A stretch of DNA of 64,000 nucleotides from Macrophomina tecta (taxonomy: Eukaryota; Ascomycota; Dothideomycetes; Botryosphaeriales; Botryosphaeriaceae), in the NCBI GenBank assembly GCA_024180945.1, contig JAKSGN010000036.1, positions 1,674,001 to 1,738,000 on the forward strand, in the 5' to 3' direction. A program made the translations under genes and the position numbers. Below the pieces are notes generated by a model that did no database searches, had not been told where the DNA came from, and was given only the letters and a program-made list of their open reading frames with translations. Every line of letters begins with the position of its first letter. The first letter of the stretch is position 1. Below, piece after piece: positions 33,531 to 45,460 of this stretch.

Positions 33531-34396
33531 ATGGTCAAGCCACTGACCTTCAAAGGCGACAAGAAGCCCAAGAAGCGCAAGAGGGCAGCTGCCGATGAAA
33601 ACGATGATGATACCCCTGCGAGTAAAGGGCTGACAAAGGCTGGAAGCTCAGCCCAAGAGGCCGGCGAAGACGACGATTCCTGGGTCACGGCCCAAGCTGT
33701 CTCCGACATCTCTGGCCCCGTCACGTTCGTACTTCCGACCGAGCCCGTTACTTTCATGGGATGCGACGCCAATGGAACCGTCTTCACGAGCAAAATCGAG
33801 AACATGGTCGAGAGCGACCCTTTGACGGCAGAACCGCACGACGTGCGCCAGGTATGGATCGCGAACAGGGTCGCAGGCACGGAAAATTTCAGCTTCAAGG
33901 GGCACCACGGCAAGTGAGTATTCGCTATCTGCTGTTGTATTCGTAGAAGAGCTTTGCTGAAGTATGCGCCAGGTACCTGGGGTGCGACAAGTTCGGCGTC
34001 CTCTCTGCTCACCGGGAAGCAATCTCGCCCGAGGAATCCTTCATGTGTATCCCCGTCGCCGACAACCCGGGCACGTTCGCCATCCAGACGCAGCGTGAAA
34101 AGTTCATTTCCGTCAGCGAGAAGGGCGGCAACAATGAGGTTCGCGGCGACTCGGAGACCATCGACTTCAGTTCGACATTTCGCATTCGCATGCAAGCTCG
34201 GTTCAAGCCGAGGCCGAAGACCACCAAAGAGCAGAGGGCGGCCGAGAAGATATCAAGGAAGGAGCTTGAGGAAATGGTGGGACGGCGACTTGAAGACGAT
34301 GATGTCAAGAAACTCAAGAGGTCGAGGAGAGATGGCAACTTTCACGAGACTCTACTCGACGTGAAGGTCAAGGGCAAGCATGACAAGTTTGCGTAA
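33531..34396 (+). CDS. frg1: FRG1-like nuclear protein
   Basis: Exons 33531-33913 and 33973-34396 give 268 aa, the normal FRG1 length. The N-terminus is a Lys-rich nuclear/nucleolar signal (KPKKRKR). The beta-trefoil (fascin-like) part contains the pattern YLGCDKFGVLSAHREAISPEE, then FAIQTQREKFIS. The C-terminus (KTTKEQRAAEKISRKELEE...) is basic. FRG1 proteins bind actin and RNA and are found with spliceosomal and nucleolar particles. The start sits in a strong context (CCACCATGG). Nothing about the neighbours adds to the role. Confidence 0.88.
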
Positions 34397-35720
34397 TCCA
34401 CAGCCACTTTTGCAGTCGCCATCAAGTGCATCTGTGGGTCTGTGAGTGAGGGAGAAAAATGAAAAACACTTGAAAACGGAGACTGCAGGTGGACGAGAAG
34501 GCTGTGCATCCCACCGGCACATGCTGGCGGGCTCCACCAGATTCACCCACACACCGACCGGCATCACATTCCGCCGTGCCCCTTTCGGGTACGGATTGGC
34601 CGGTGTTACCTGTCTTTGATATTTAAAAATAGGCTGCGGCTGGAGCTGAGGTGGGACGAGAAAATGGCAACGCCGTCACGATACCTTTGAGAACAACCGG
34701 AGAACAAGAGATGTGCCAGCCCTTGGTTTTGGCCGATGCTCAACTGCCACTACTTTGAATATCGGAAGCAATCTATAGGCACCTATTAAGCAGAGCTAAC
34801 TATTCTAGCATGCAACACGTTCGATTTGTTGGGCTTGCGCTTTGATTGCTGCGCGAATTATTCCCCCTCCAGGCCATCCTGCGTCTCTTGGCAGCTCAAA
34901 TGAAAGCGAGACCTGGGCGACTGAGCATGACTCTGACCGATGTTCTGGAAAACATAGCAGGTTCACCGCTATGTCATGTTTCCGTAAGGCGCCGGTAGAT
35001 CCCCCGGCCGGGTGCAGCTGTCGCAGGATTTCGATATACGCAATCCACCGGATCAAAGATCGAATAGGCACAAATATAACCTGCAATGCCTAACGAGTCC
35101 CCGCAGCGGAAACGGACGTCGGTGGCAATGCTGAGGTACATATGCGGGATGGCCGGGAGTTTCAACACCCGCATCGGCCTTCTCAGCGGGCAGCACTGAC
35201 GCAGTCGGGCAGACAGTTCGGCGCGATGCAGATGGCCGCGAGAAGGTCGCACTGGGCTCGAGCGTACGCGTTTCTCGTGAGGACGGTCTGCGATTCGCTC
35301 GCCTTGGGCGTTTCCCCTGGCACAGCGATGCGACCACAGCCTCCCCGCGGCTCGGCACGTCTTGGCATGCATCACGATCAACACCCGCCAACCCAACAAT
35401 GCCTGCCGTGGTTCCAATCAAGCCGCCGTTAGGCCAAAGAAGACTGTTCTTGGCACTCCCAATGCCGCAGGAGGTCACGTTTCGAATGCCTGGATGCAGC
35501 GACTGCGCCTCAGGAATCGTCGTCAGTGCTGTGATGGTGGGGAATGACGGCGCTGGACCCTACCGGCATATGAATTTGACTCGGCATCGGGTATGGGGTA
35601 GACCAGGCCCTGCGATACAAATACGCTCGCTCCTACTCAACTCTGCTTAACGCAAACCAGCTACACTCCCCTCCCCTCTGTACACCAACGAACTCACTCT
35701 TCACATCCTCATCAATCACC
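34397..35720. other. 1.3-kb spacer
   Basis: No supported gene on either strand. The last 100 bp are C/T-rich, as in leaders of highly expressed fungal genes (35650-35720). Confidence 0.5.
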
Positions 35721-36374
35721 ATGCAGTACAAGGCCTTCGCTGTCTTCGCCGCCCTCGCCGCCATTGGCGCGACCCAGGACATCGACAACAACGATGTCCC
35801 CAACGTCTGCCGCTCCGTCTGCCAGTCCACCGTCGACCTGACCACCCAGTGTGACCGTCAGAACGACGACAACGACACCGGCTTCATCAACTGCGTCTGC
35901 TCTTCCAGCAATGCCAGCAGCTTCATCCCCGAATGCGAAGCATGCGTCGCGGCCAACGACGAGGCCGACAACGGTAAGTCCAAGAGCTCGCCTGTTCAGG
36001 CCCTCCGCAATCAAATGAGACCCCGACTAACGCGCTTCCAAGACGTCCGTGACATCGTCCGTTCCTGCTCCTTCACTCAGGTCAGCACCTGGAACTCAGC
36101 GGCCACCGGAACCGCTACCTCCGGCTCCGCCAGCCTCACTTCTGCCACCGCCGTTACCACTGGCAGCGGCTCTGTCAGCGGCTCGACCACCGGCTCGACC
36201 ACCGGCTCGACCGGCTCGTCCGCTACCGGCCAGACGACCGGCACCACCGCTACCTCCACCGGCTCTACCGGTGCTACCGCTGCGCAGTCCACCGGCGCTG
36301 CGGCGCCCGCTGTCACGGCTGGCCTTGGCGGTCTTGCCGTCGCCATCTTGGCCGGTGTGCCCGCGCTTCTCTAG
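35721..36374 (+). CDS. Cys-rich, Ser/Thr-rich GPI-type surface protein
   Basis: Exons 35721-35973 and 36043-36374 give 194 aa. A signal peptide (MQYKAFAVFAALAAIGA) is followed by a domain with eight Cys (CRSVC, C, CVC, CEAC and a final C in VRSCSF). Next is a Ser/Thr/Gly tract built from near-repeats of the type GSTTGSTTGS, and then a hydrophobic end (AVTAGLGGLAVAILAGVPALL) typical of a GPI-anchor signal. Such proteins sit in the plasma membrane or wall. The Cys spacing does not match CFEM well, so no ligand is proposed. Confidence 0.82.
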   Translation: MQYKAFAVFAALAAIGATQDIDNNDVPNVCRSVCQSTVDLTTQCDRQNDDNDTGFINCVCSSSNASSFIPECEACVAANDEADNGKSKSSPVQALRNQMRPRLTRFQDVRDIVRSCSFTQVSTWNSAATGTATSGSASLTSATAVTTGSGSVSGSTTGSTTGSTGSSATGQTTGTTATSTGSTGATAAQSTGAAAPAVTAGLGGLAVAILAGVPALL

Positions 36375-37560
36375 ATGGTCTGAGAAACCAAACCCATCTG
36401 AGACAGGAGGTCATGCGCTGCTTTTCTTGGAAAGCGGCGTAAACCTACCGGCGGCGTAAACCTACCGACGTCTTTCTTCTCGCATGCACTCGGAGATTGT
36501 CGGGGACTCTTTTGAGGAGAGGTCACGAGATTTTCACGAAACCTATGACTTTTCCTGCGTTAATTTACGATACCAGAATGGCTGGAATTGGATGCTTGGC
36601 GTCTCTGGGGAGTGCATGATCTTGGTGGTGTTTTGCGGTCACTCCTTATATTGAGTGGTGGTAGCTGCGCGCTTGACTTGCATCTCGGGACGTAGGGTAG
36701 AGATTTGCATACCATAATTTGATGTAATATTAAACTGGTTGGGGTACTGGGCCGAGAGCCCTGCTCAGTATGAATGCTTGATTGAGCTGTGTTGCTTGGT
36801 TGTTGCCTTGCCAAGTCGTTGGTGTCTCGCCTGTGTCCCTGTCCCCGGCGGGCCTTACAGTAGTCCATATCGTCACAGGATCAGAGCTTAACTGTTTATG
36901 ACGTATTTGGAAGGGTTGCCTTAGGGCATTTCATTGAGACTGTCTGCCTGCTCACTATCGGATCGGCGCGTACGCATAACATCATGACGGCAGATGGAAT
37001 CGAAGCTTCTACACACTCTTCGGAAAGCTTGGTCTCTACATGAATGCATGGAGGACCCACTGAGCAGCAAAAAATCAAGGAAAGGCCGAGCTGAAAGTGG
37101 ACTCGAATAATTTCCATTTAGGGCTAACGTCTGATGACTGATTGTCCACACCACAACAACGGAACAAGATCCCTCATGACAAGAGTGCCGATACTGGCTG
37201 AATGGATAGCGATTAACCTGGATAGTTTCGAACATTGCCGGGATGATAACTTCGTTGATGTACTACAGATCCTTCCCTCCTCGCTTCAGCGGGGCTGTGT
37301 TGTTTCTCCCAGCCACGAAGGATTCCAAACACGAAGAAAGTTGAGCTGCGCGCAATCCTATTGTCCATTGGGCGGGCTCAAAGATAACATCAATTAGGTG
37401 ACGTTCCATCCTTGGGTAAGACCAAGCGGACAATATAAAACGCTTGACTGCCTTGCACGGCTGCACTTGGCATGCTCTCTATGTCTCTTTTGACGACCCT
37501 TTCGTCCGGCTGTGTCAAAAACGAAAGGCTGCACAATCAAGGAGAGGAAAAGAAAGAAAC
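36375..37560. other. 1.2-kb spacer
   Basis: Holds the 3' region of the GPI gene and the promoter of the next gene. A 17-bp tandem duplication is listed separately. No gene is supported. Confidence 0.5.
36434..36467. repeat. 17-bp perfect tandem duplication
   Basis: GCGGCGTAAACCTACCG occurs twice head to tail, about 60 bp after the stop of the GPI gene, probably in its 3' UTR. Confidence 0.9.
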
Positions 37561-38435
37561 ATGGCAATCCCTTTCTCTCGCTTCACCCACTCCCCGCCCG
37601 CTCGCTGGCGCGGCCGGCTGCGCTTCGGCCCCATGCTGCTGCTTCTGCTACTCTTTCTCGACATCGCCCTCGTCGCACTCATCACCGCCACTATGATCTA
37701 CAGCTGGACGACGACCAAATACGGCCTCAATATCGGCTTTTACTGGCCACGCAGCGCCGCCGGTCGAGCGTATTACTCTCTCCCTCCTCCCTCCTCCATT
37801 GCACTCCGCTCCCTCACAAAACGCATGCCGCCACCCGCCAAAGGGATGAAAAATGGAAAAAGGAAAAGATTTGCTCACAGCAATTCAGCGAACGCATCCT
37901 CCTCTACCTCGCCGTGCCCCTCATCGACCTCCTCCTCCACCTCCCCGCCCACATCGCCGCCTACCTCAGCACGCCGCGGCGCCGCCAGGCCGCCGCCGCC
38001 GCCTCCTCTTCTTCCTCCTTCTCCTTCTCCCGCCTGCACCCCGTCTTCGCGCTCTGCGCCTCCATCTTCCTCTTCGGCGCCTGGGTCTGGCAGGTCACCA
38101 TCACCTGCGTCATGGACTTTGTCGGCTGGGAGAATCCGCGCGACGGCGTGTGGGACGCGCTGGCCGCTGTGCGGGCCGCGGTGGGGACGCAGATTGCGCT
38201 GCTGTGGGCGGCGTATCTGGGGTGGAGTGCGGCCGCAGTGCACGCTTGGAAGAGGGAGAGGCGTCGGGTGGGCGAGGAGAGGGCGAGGGAGGAGGGGAGG
38301 AGGCAGGGGTGGGAGGAGGGGCGGAGGGAGGCGGAAGGGATGGGGGTGGAGTTGAGGGGGTTGGAAGTGGATGGGAAGGTGAGTGTGGAGACGGTGGTGA
38401 ATAGGGAGACGGGGAATAGGGGGAGGAAGGGTTGA
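37561..38435 (+). CDS. Four-TM membrane protein, unknown function
   Basis: Exons 37561-37769 and 37889-38435 give 251 aa. Segment 1 (about 25-48) is MLLLLLLFLDIALVALITA. Segment 2 (about 71-96) contains LLYLAVPLIDLLLHLPAHI, segment 3 (about 120-145) FALCASIFLFGAWVWQVTI and segment 4 (about 165-188) TQIALLWAAYLGWSAAAV. A C-terminal tail of 60 residues is rich in Arg/Glu/Gly. The layout recalls MARVEL-like fungal proteins, but no signature is clear. The donor GTATTA is weak; another joint is possible although this one keeps frame and adds no stop. Confidence 0.65.
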
Positions 38436-38522
38436 GTGGAGGTGGAGAAAGGTGAAGGAAGTGAGGAGATGGTTGTTGTGGTAGGGTTGGTGTTTAATAT
38501 GGGCAGGAAAGGCAGCGTGGTT

Positions 38523-38555
<33 letters not shown>

Positions 38556-39242
38556 TGGAAGCGCGGGGTGAAGATGGAGGGAAGTAAATGATTGATGCGG
38601 GATGAACTAATGCGCGCATGTAGATAACGTTTAATGATCTCGCAACACCAGACTAGTGGGAAGTTGGAGCGAGGCTGCCCGTCAAAGCTGCAAACAGCAT
38701 ACGCTACTAAACACCCTTTTCCCGAGATAGATTATATCAAACAGTGGACATCTCTGTTATGTGCGTTCAGCACTCGGACTCACAGCCGCGCGGTGGGTTG
38801 GACAAGATGTAGGACATGTAATGAATATACATACGCACCTTAATACTCCCTAAAAATTTCAGGTCTGGGTGAGGGTCCAAGTTCACAGTCTCGAGTTCTA
38901 TAGTGGGAGACCAAAAGATATTTCCTCCCCGGAGTCATTCCTGCAACGCCCTGGAGCTCGGGCGTTCAGTTTTAGTATTTGCTGCCTGATCTTTGTCCTG
39001 TTTTGCTTTACCATAATTTCACGCATGCTCGCGTTTTTATTTTTAATCCCGCTGTGTGTGATGTTTCGGCACATCGCATGTGCGTTCGCGCGGAGGATTC
39101 CGGTGACGTCAGTGGCCGATGAAGAGGACCGCACGTTGACACCCGGACTACTGCTCACGGTGAACACTATAACGTGGCACTTGAAGCGTCGTTACGGATG
39201 CTCACTCATCAAGCAAGGCCAATGACAAAGAAGAGTCCGGAA
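38436..39242. other. Convergent spacer
   Basis: Lies between the 3' ends of two convergent genes and contains a 20-nt T run (38537-38556). No gene is supported. Confidence 0.5.
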
Positions 39243-41189
39243 TCACCCTTGTCCAACGCCAGACGGCGTCTCAGTCTGCGGAAGCGGCACATACTTCTCC
39301 CTCTTCATGCATTTCGAAGCATGCAAGAGATGGCCTCTCCTCTTCCGCACGAACGCAGCGAAACAACAAGCGGAAACGCCCACCGCTGCAGCGCTGACCA
39401 AAACTGGGTACTCAAAATCCTCTGGGCGCGCCCAGATAATGGTAGTCGCGAACGAGATAAGTTCAGAGACGTTTTGGAGCGCCATTTCAGCGGCAGAGAA
39501 CTTGCCTCGGTTTTCTTCTGATACTTCCTACTCATGAATTTAGCCTCATATTCCATTATACGTGCGATCCAAAGGAGGCGTACCTCCTGCACCAGATACT
39601 GAACGGAGAGATCAAATCCCCATAGTCCGAGTCTGCTAAACGTGACGCCAGCAATGAGGCTGTACCCAGCCGCCTTCGTTCCAGCTGTCGCTGACAGGTA
39701 CAAAATGACAGATACGGCGATACAGGTAAATTGTTCGTTCAAAAACCAGAGGCCAGATCTGACGGGTCCAATTTTGTTCATGAGGATAGGCGCGGCCCAC
39801 GTTGCGAGGAGTTCCATGGCGACGGCGGCGAGCCTCATCACACTGACTTCCAGAGAGGTAAAGCCAAGCGTGAACAGATAAGTCTGAATCTGCACTCCGG
39901 TTGACAGCACCGTAAAGTAGAGCAGACTGAGAGAGAAGGATGCAAGGAACGCACGGTTCCGGACATACTCCACCCAGGGCTGTACAAGGTGGCCAAAATA
40001 GGTAGAGACTCTCTTCGGTAACGTGGGCTGAGAAGGCCGGCGGACCGTTACTGGGCTCGTCAGAGCCGAATGCACAGACTGATAGTCTTCTGTCGGCTGC
40101 ACGCGAGCGGCATCCAGAGCTTGTAGTCTTGGTACCGCTTCGTAAACCTGCGAGGCCATGAACACGAGAACAGAGGAACGAGTAACTATTACCTACCTGA
40201 GCAATCGCAAAATACTCGACCAAAACCGAGAGGAGATTCTGCCCGAAGACGACCCAAATAGCCGCTACATGAGAGAAGCCGTCGACCGCAGAAATGAAAA
40301 CCGGCGCCAGGAGCTTCGCCAACAGATCAATCCGACGCATAACAGCATTCAAATCTAGAGCCACCCCGCTTATCATCAGCATCCACACCGTGAAGAGACA
40401 TCTAGGGGGGAACAAAGCATATGGGAGGAGGAGGAGGAGGAGGAGGAGGAGGAAGAAGAAGAAGAAGAAGAAGAAGAAGAAAAACGTACGCTGCCTTTCC
40501 ACCCCGACATCCTCCGCAACAACAATGACCCAATCCCTCTCCACCGCCACCGTATTCCCCACAATCGCCAACTTCTCCACGCACGCGAGCACGACCGCGA
40601 CCACGAAACACACCACCTCAACCCAGCCGCCCCCTCCTCCCCTCTCCCCGCCTTCGCTCGCCGTCACCGCCCCCAGCACGATAAACACTCCACAGCTCGC
40701 GGCTACGCTCACGCGCTGCCCAACGATGCTGGCCCGGACCGCGACGAGGCGGTCGACACGATCGATGCACGCGCCCACCCACGAGCTCAGCAGGGCGGCA
40801 GCGGCGGCGCGGAGGAGCGCGTAGGCCGACGCGTAGAGCAGGGTGCCTGGAAAGGCCGCGGCGAGGAAGAGGACGGCGCCAAATTCGAAGGTGCGCGAGT
40901 TCCACGTGGACAGGGTGTGCGAGGTATAGAGGCGGGGAAGGACGGTGCGCTTGCGGGCGGTCGAGGAGGCAATGGAAGAGGGCGCATGGTCGGAAGAGGT
41001 AGTTGTGTTGTTGGTTACGGTCCGGGCGAAGAGAGAGTGGGGTGGTGGCGATGTTGCGGGTGAGGAGTGTTCTTCTGGTTCCTGGAAATCCATTGCGGCT
41101 GGGGCTGCTGTTTCTCGTCGTTGCGCAGACGGCATTGCGGTAGGTCGAGGTTGAATGCGAGGTTGCGCGGTCCAATGCGTGGGTACCAT
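39243..41189 (-). CDS. Ferroportin-like (SLC40) metal exporter
   Basis: Exons 41189-40490, 40354-40197, 40147-39584 and 39527-39243 join in frame to 568 aa. Marks of the family are HTLSTWNSRTFEFGAVLFLA at TM1, LNAVMRRIDLLAKLLAPVFISAVDG in the middle, NRAFLASFSLSLLYFTVLSTGVQIQTYL, and the C-terminal FSAAEMALQNVSELISFATTI with PEDFEYPVLVS. About ten membrane segments are present. SLC40 proteins export ferrous iron; fungal ones are thought to act at the plasma or vacuolar membrane. Intron 1 contains a purine microsatellite that stays open as poly-Phe/Leu, so the long uninterrupted frame here is misleading. The ATG at 41093 is an alternative start. An FRE-type reductase lies 4 kb away. Confidence 0.82.
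40424..40480 (+). repeat. (GGA)n(AGA)n microsatellite in an intron
   Basis: About ten GGA units followed by about nine AGA units, ending a few bases inside the donor site of ferroportin intron 1 (40489-40355). On the gene strand it is a pyrimidine tract. Confidence 0.95.
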
Positions 41190-41562
41190 GGTGAGTTCCC
41201 CGCAGCAGATCCAGCAGATGGGCCGAGCGACATCGGACGCTTCCGTTGCTGGGAAAAAGGAAAATGGAAATCATTATCTTCTCGCAGGACATCACTCATC
41301 GTTTGGCATTGTCCGATGACAAATGTCAAGCATGTAGAATCCGGATAATTTCCCCAGGCTTACTGCACATTCACAGGCAATCGAAAACATGAGAGAATCA
41401 ATTCTACTGGCCGTAGCTAATATTGGAACTATTGGCTGTTGTTCTCCAGCTTTGAAACCCAATATCCACCAGTTTCCGCGCAAACTCAGTAAGGCTAGTC
41501 AAGGCAGTGCCAAGCTGGTTGTGCCCTGTTTATCAAGCCTAACTTTCAGCGGCAGAGTCCTC
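41190..41562. promoter_or_regulatory. Ferroportin-like gene promoter region
   Basis: 373 bp between the stop of the coilin-like gene and the start of the ferroportin-like gene, both on the minus strand. No gene of its own. Confidence 0.5.
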
Positions 41563-44112
41563 TTACTTGGTGTCGCTAATTTGCGCATCTTTCATACTTT
41601 CGCCGGGGCCCTCTTCATTCTCGTCGACAGAATGAACATCAACCATACCCTCATCTTCCGCCACCTCGTTTGAAGCCGGCTGAAGAAGCCACAGCTCTGT
41701 GATGTTTTGAACTTCGACCCAAGGCTTGCTCGGATCATCTTCCTCTTCGGTGATGTCGAACAGCCTCGGCTCATCTTTTCCACCCTTCTTCCCATCCGTG
41801 TGCTGGTTAGCCTTTTGTGGAATATCACGGGTAGCAAGCTCCAAATGGACACCTTCATCATCGGTCTCCAAGACTTTGGCCGTGCGATAGTCAGAGATCG
41901 TAGGCTGCCAACCTGTCAACTCCGACACTTCCATTTCCTTATAGACGATGATGGACCCTGCCCGGATATCCTCCGTTGCAAGTTTGGGTAGAGTCGTAAC
42001 GTCGGATGGCAGAGGAGGGAAATCGTCATTCTCTGGCATAGCTGCGGACATGGTTTTAGCGTCCTGAGTCTCTTGGAGGAGCTGAGAATGCGCAGCGTCC
42101 TCTTCAACTTCATTGTCGTAGTTGAGAATTTGCCATTCTTCATTGCCGCCAACATCATAGCCATCATCGTAATATTCTTCCTGCTCATCGTAGTTCTTGT
42201 TTTTCCTCTTACGCTTTTTCTTGCTCTTGCTCTTTGTCTCGTAATATTGTTGCTGAGGGTCCCAGCGCTGTTTGAAGGGGAACGGAGGAGTGCTCAGTTG
42301 TTCTACGCTCTCATCCACAACCTCGAATGCCTTGAGTTCGATTCTGGACCTCCAGGCATCTTCACCCTCAAGGTCGTCGGGTTCCACGTCTTGGGACTGA
42401 GCTGGTGATTGGGCCCAGTGCTTCTTCTTGTTGCGCATGCTTACGTTAGAATCCAGCTTTTCCCTCAACCTATCCGCTTCTTCTTTGCTCTTGGGTGCAC
42501 GAAGACCTAGCGACCCCATAGTAAGGCGACGAAAGCTGCCGACGTCGATGCGCTTACGCTTTGTAGCTGGAGTGTCGTCAATCTCAGCAGCCTTCTCCTG
42601 AGTCACCGTCGTGGCGCTGTCCGGAGCTTCTTGGGTAGCGTGCTCCACTGATACGCCATCAGTGTTCTCGGTTACTGCTTCTTGGATAGGCTCCTCGTGC
42701 GTCGATGTAGTCATGTTCTGATCTTCCTGCAAGGTAGAATCTGTATCGGAAATTTCACCGTCAGCAATGTTGCCCTCCAGAAGACCATCTGGTGAGAGTG
42801 CGTGAGGTTTGTCAAATATATCCCCCTCCCTCTCCAGCATTCCGTCCGTTTCGTCCATTGCCTCCGCTGCTCGGACAAAGAACTCAGTGGTAGTCTGCTT
42901 AACAATCGGAGATTAATAAGACTTACCCGCATCTTCGAAAGTGACATCCCGTCCAAGGTCTTGCTGCATCCTTCGCCTCAATCTACCCAGGCGACGACGT
43001 CTATTACGAGCTTTGGTCCTCTCTAGACCTCGAAACGGCGCGTTGGCTTGGTTTTGCGGTGGATTCTCACTGTTGGAATGGCCCTCCTTGGTGGCTTCGA
43101 TCTTCCCACCGAGCATTCCAGGAACCTTGGAGCTGACCTCTTCCGGCTCGGAATCGGAATCAGAGTCACTATCTCCATCTGAGGAAGAGGTATCAGAGTC
43201 GGAGGAACCGGAGGAACCGGAGGAATCGGAGGTGTCGGAGTCAGACTCTGAGGATGAACTGTCAGATTGGGAGGTTGAGGAGACCGGTTCCTTTGGCGAG
43301 CCGGCGTGAACCCTCATCCTGGCAGCCTGGTCGGATGCAGCGCTGCTTGAGTCGTCCGACGAAATATCGGATATGCTGCTGGAAGAGAGGTCTTCATCCG
43401 AATCAATCCCATATTCCTGCTCACTCTCATTGTCCGAGGGCAAAGCGGCCAAAGGTTGATCTTCCCGAAACCGCACGCTCTTATCTGACTTGTCCGACTT
43501 CACGGAGCTGACCTTCCTCCGCTTCCGCGCCGGCTGCTCCGCGATGTACTCTGCATCATCAGAGTCTTCACCGGACTTGTCTTGGATGGAGGGTGCTTCC
43601 TCGAGAAGGCCGGGCAAGGTGTCATCGGCGGTGGCGCCAGCGACGGAATTTCTCAAGGGCGGAATGTTGATGGATGGGCGGTAGGGTCTGCGGAGGGGAA
43701 AGTAGGATTTGCCGAATGGGATTCCGTCGATGAGATGCTGACCATTGGCACTGATCTGGTCGCGGCCAGCAATGTGGCGGGCGCGGAGCTCGGACTGGGT
43801 GAGATGGCGGATGCTGCAAAGAAAAAGTCGGATTAGTACGGGCAAAGAAGGCAGATGTCCGCTTGCCAACCAGACATGGTCCTCATCTTTGAGGACGTCC
43901 TTGACTTTCTGAAAATGGAGAGCCTCGAAACTGCCAATCTCCACAGAATAGTCCTCTAAGCCCCAATGCGGGCTCTCAAGCGGGATGATGTCGTTGATCT
44001 GCTCGAGCAGCTGGGCGATTGTAAAGGGCTCGTGGGCTTTGTCGTCGGGCACGGCCCAAAGCAGGTCGGCATCGGGCAGCTTGTGCCTCCTGACGGTTAG
44101 GCGCAACCTCAT
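41563..44112 (-). CDS. Coilin-like nuclear protein
   Basis: Exons 44112-43871, 43813-42927 and 42866-41563 give 810 aa. The N-terminus (MRLRLTVRRHKLPDADLLWAV, then TIAQLLEQINDIIPLES and WGLEDYSVEI) looks like a ubiquitin-like fold. It is followed by LRARHIAGRDQI and GQHLIDGIPFG. The centre is highly acidic Ser/Asp/Glu (about 190-330) next to basic nuclear signals (ARKRRK). A stretch near 675-770 (AGSIIVYKEMEVSELTGWQP, YRTAKVLE) is Tudor-like. This order (Ub-like head, charged disordered middle, Tudor-like end) is that of coilin, the Cajal-body scaffold involved in snRNP biogenesis. The assignment is by architecture, not by close similarity. The first donor (GTTGGC) is weak. It shares a 1.3-kb divergent region with the ferric reductase. 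Confidence 0.6.
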
Positions 44113-45460
44113 GTTGACGCGTGGCTCGGAGCTGAGATTGTGGGCGGAGCGCGAGCAGGCGGCGACGCAAGTGAGCGCGTCAAGTGGGTTGCGATGGCGG
44201 CAGAAAATAGGCTTGGCGCGCCGCGCCTGGCTTTTGGGTCCGTGCGCGGCTCACCGCCCGCATGAGGCTGAATCTGGCCGGCAGCAGCTCCAAGAGCCGA
44301 GCGGCGATCGCACTGCAACCGCCAGCACCCCCGGCAAACGCGCGGCGGGTCGGTCAACCCTGAATGCACGAGGAAGGCCAATGCATCCACTTTGACAGTC
44401 TACTTCGTTTCCTACTTGTTCCTTGCAAAGGACTCTGGGCGAACCGACATCTTCGCCCGGTGGCCAGCGTACCGTCCTCCTTCCATCTCGGCAATGCGGC
44501 CCCAGGAGCAGCACATTGAAACACGTCCAAGAATCGCTCGCGTCTGCCGGATCGTTTGTTTACTCAATTGAAACTGCGGACCTGCCATATTTGCATCCGA
44601 CCGCAATCTTCGCCTAACATGCGAACGGAAGAGCTACGTGACCAGAAAGGGATCGGAGCAGGGTAGGGTTTTGACTCACGGAAACCATCTCTGCCCGGAT
44701 CTCGAACCCCGCTGACGTCTGTTCCTTGCCATGTCCTCCACGAGACTGGTTTCAAGATTTGCGACAGCAATAGCAGGCTCGCATGCATTGGGAGTGTCCA
44801 GAACACCTCCTCACGCTCACCTTAAGTCCATTCCCATCGTAGTAGACGAGCTGCTTGCAGCACTATCACAACCGACCTGGCAGTAAGCTAACGGACCGTA
44901 CTGAGCTGACATCGCGAGAAACTCGCTGAAAGGGCCTTGCCAGCCATACCGCGGCTTTCACTTTGGCGTGAGCACTCACCGGCGTGACAGGAAGCGCGCG
45001 CGAGGTGACAGTCTCGCTTGATGCTGCCGACGGACCGACGGTTGCGTTGAGTGCGCGCGTTTGAGCAAGTTTCCACTTTCCGGGCCAAGCCCTCCGAGCG
45101 AGCGACTAAGCTGGCCCGCTCTGTTTCCGCCCAGCTTCCCTGGGCAATCTCGAAGTCCCAGGCTCCGCTTTTGCTACTGCTTTTGACGCCTCAATCTGCT
45201 CAACTTGTCGCAACTGTAATCCAGATGTCGTGTTTCGATGCCTTGCGCTCCACACGTGCTCTTGGCGGGGCCGCCACCGGGGGGAAGTGCCGTAGGGTAC
45301 GCCTGTCCTTAAGACTCCACTGCTCCTCCCACCTATTGGCGTTTCGGTTCCTTCAACCTCCAATGGCCTATCTCTGATTCTCGTCCCTGGCCACCGCTTC
45401 GCGACCTTTTATCCTCCTTCTCTCAGTGACTCTTAAATTCCCACCCCTTGACCAGCCACC
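44113..45460. promoter_or_regulatory. Divergent region, coilin-like / ferric reductase
   Basis: 1.35 kb without a supported gene. A CT-rich leader (45390-45460) precedes the reductase ATG. No clear iron-regulator (ATCWGATAA) site was seen here. Confidence 0.5.

Noticed and set aside
39636..41189. Continuous 517-codon frame through the ferroportin-like gene
   Set aside because: It includes a poly-Phe/Leu stretch from a microsatellite and loses family motifs; splice sites at 40489/40355 restore them.
44690..44760. tRNA-like B box (GGTTCGA) on the minus strand
   Set aside because: The motif departs from consensus after GGTTCGA, and no A box or cloverleaf could be drawn.
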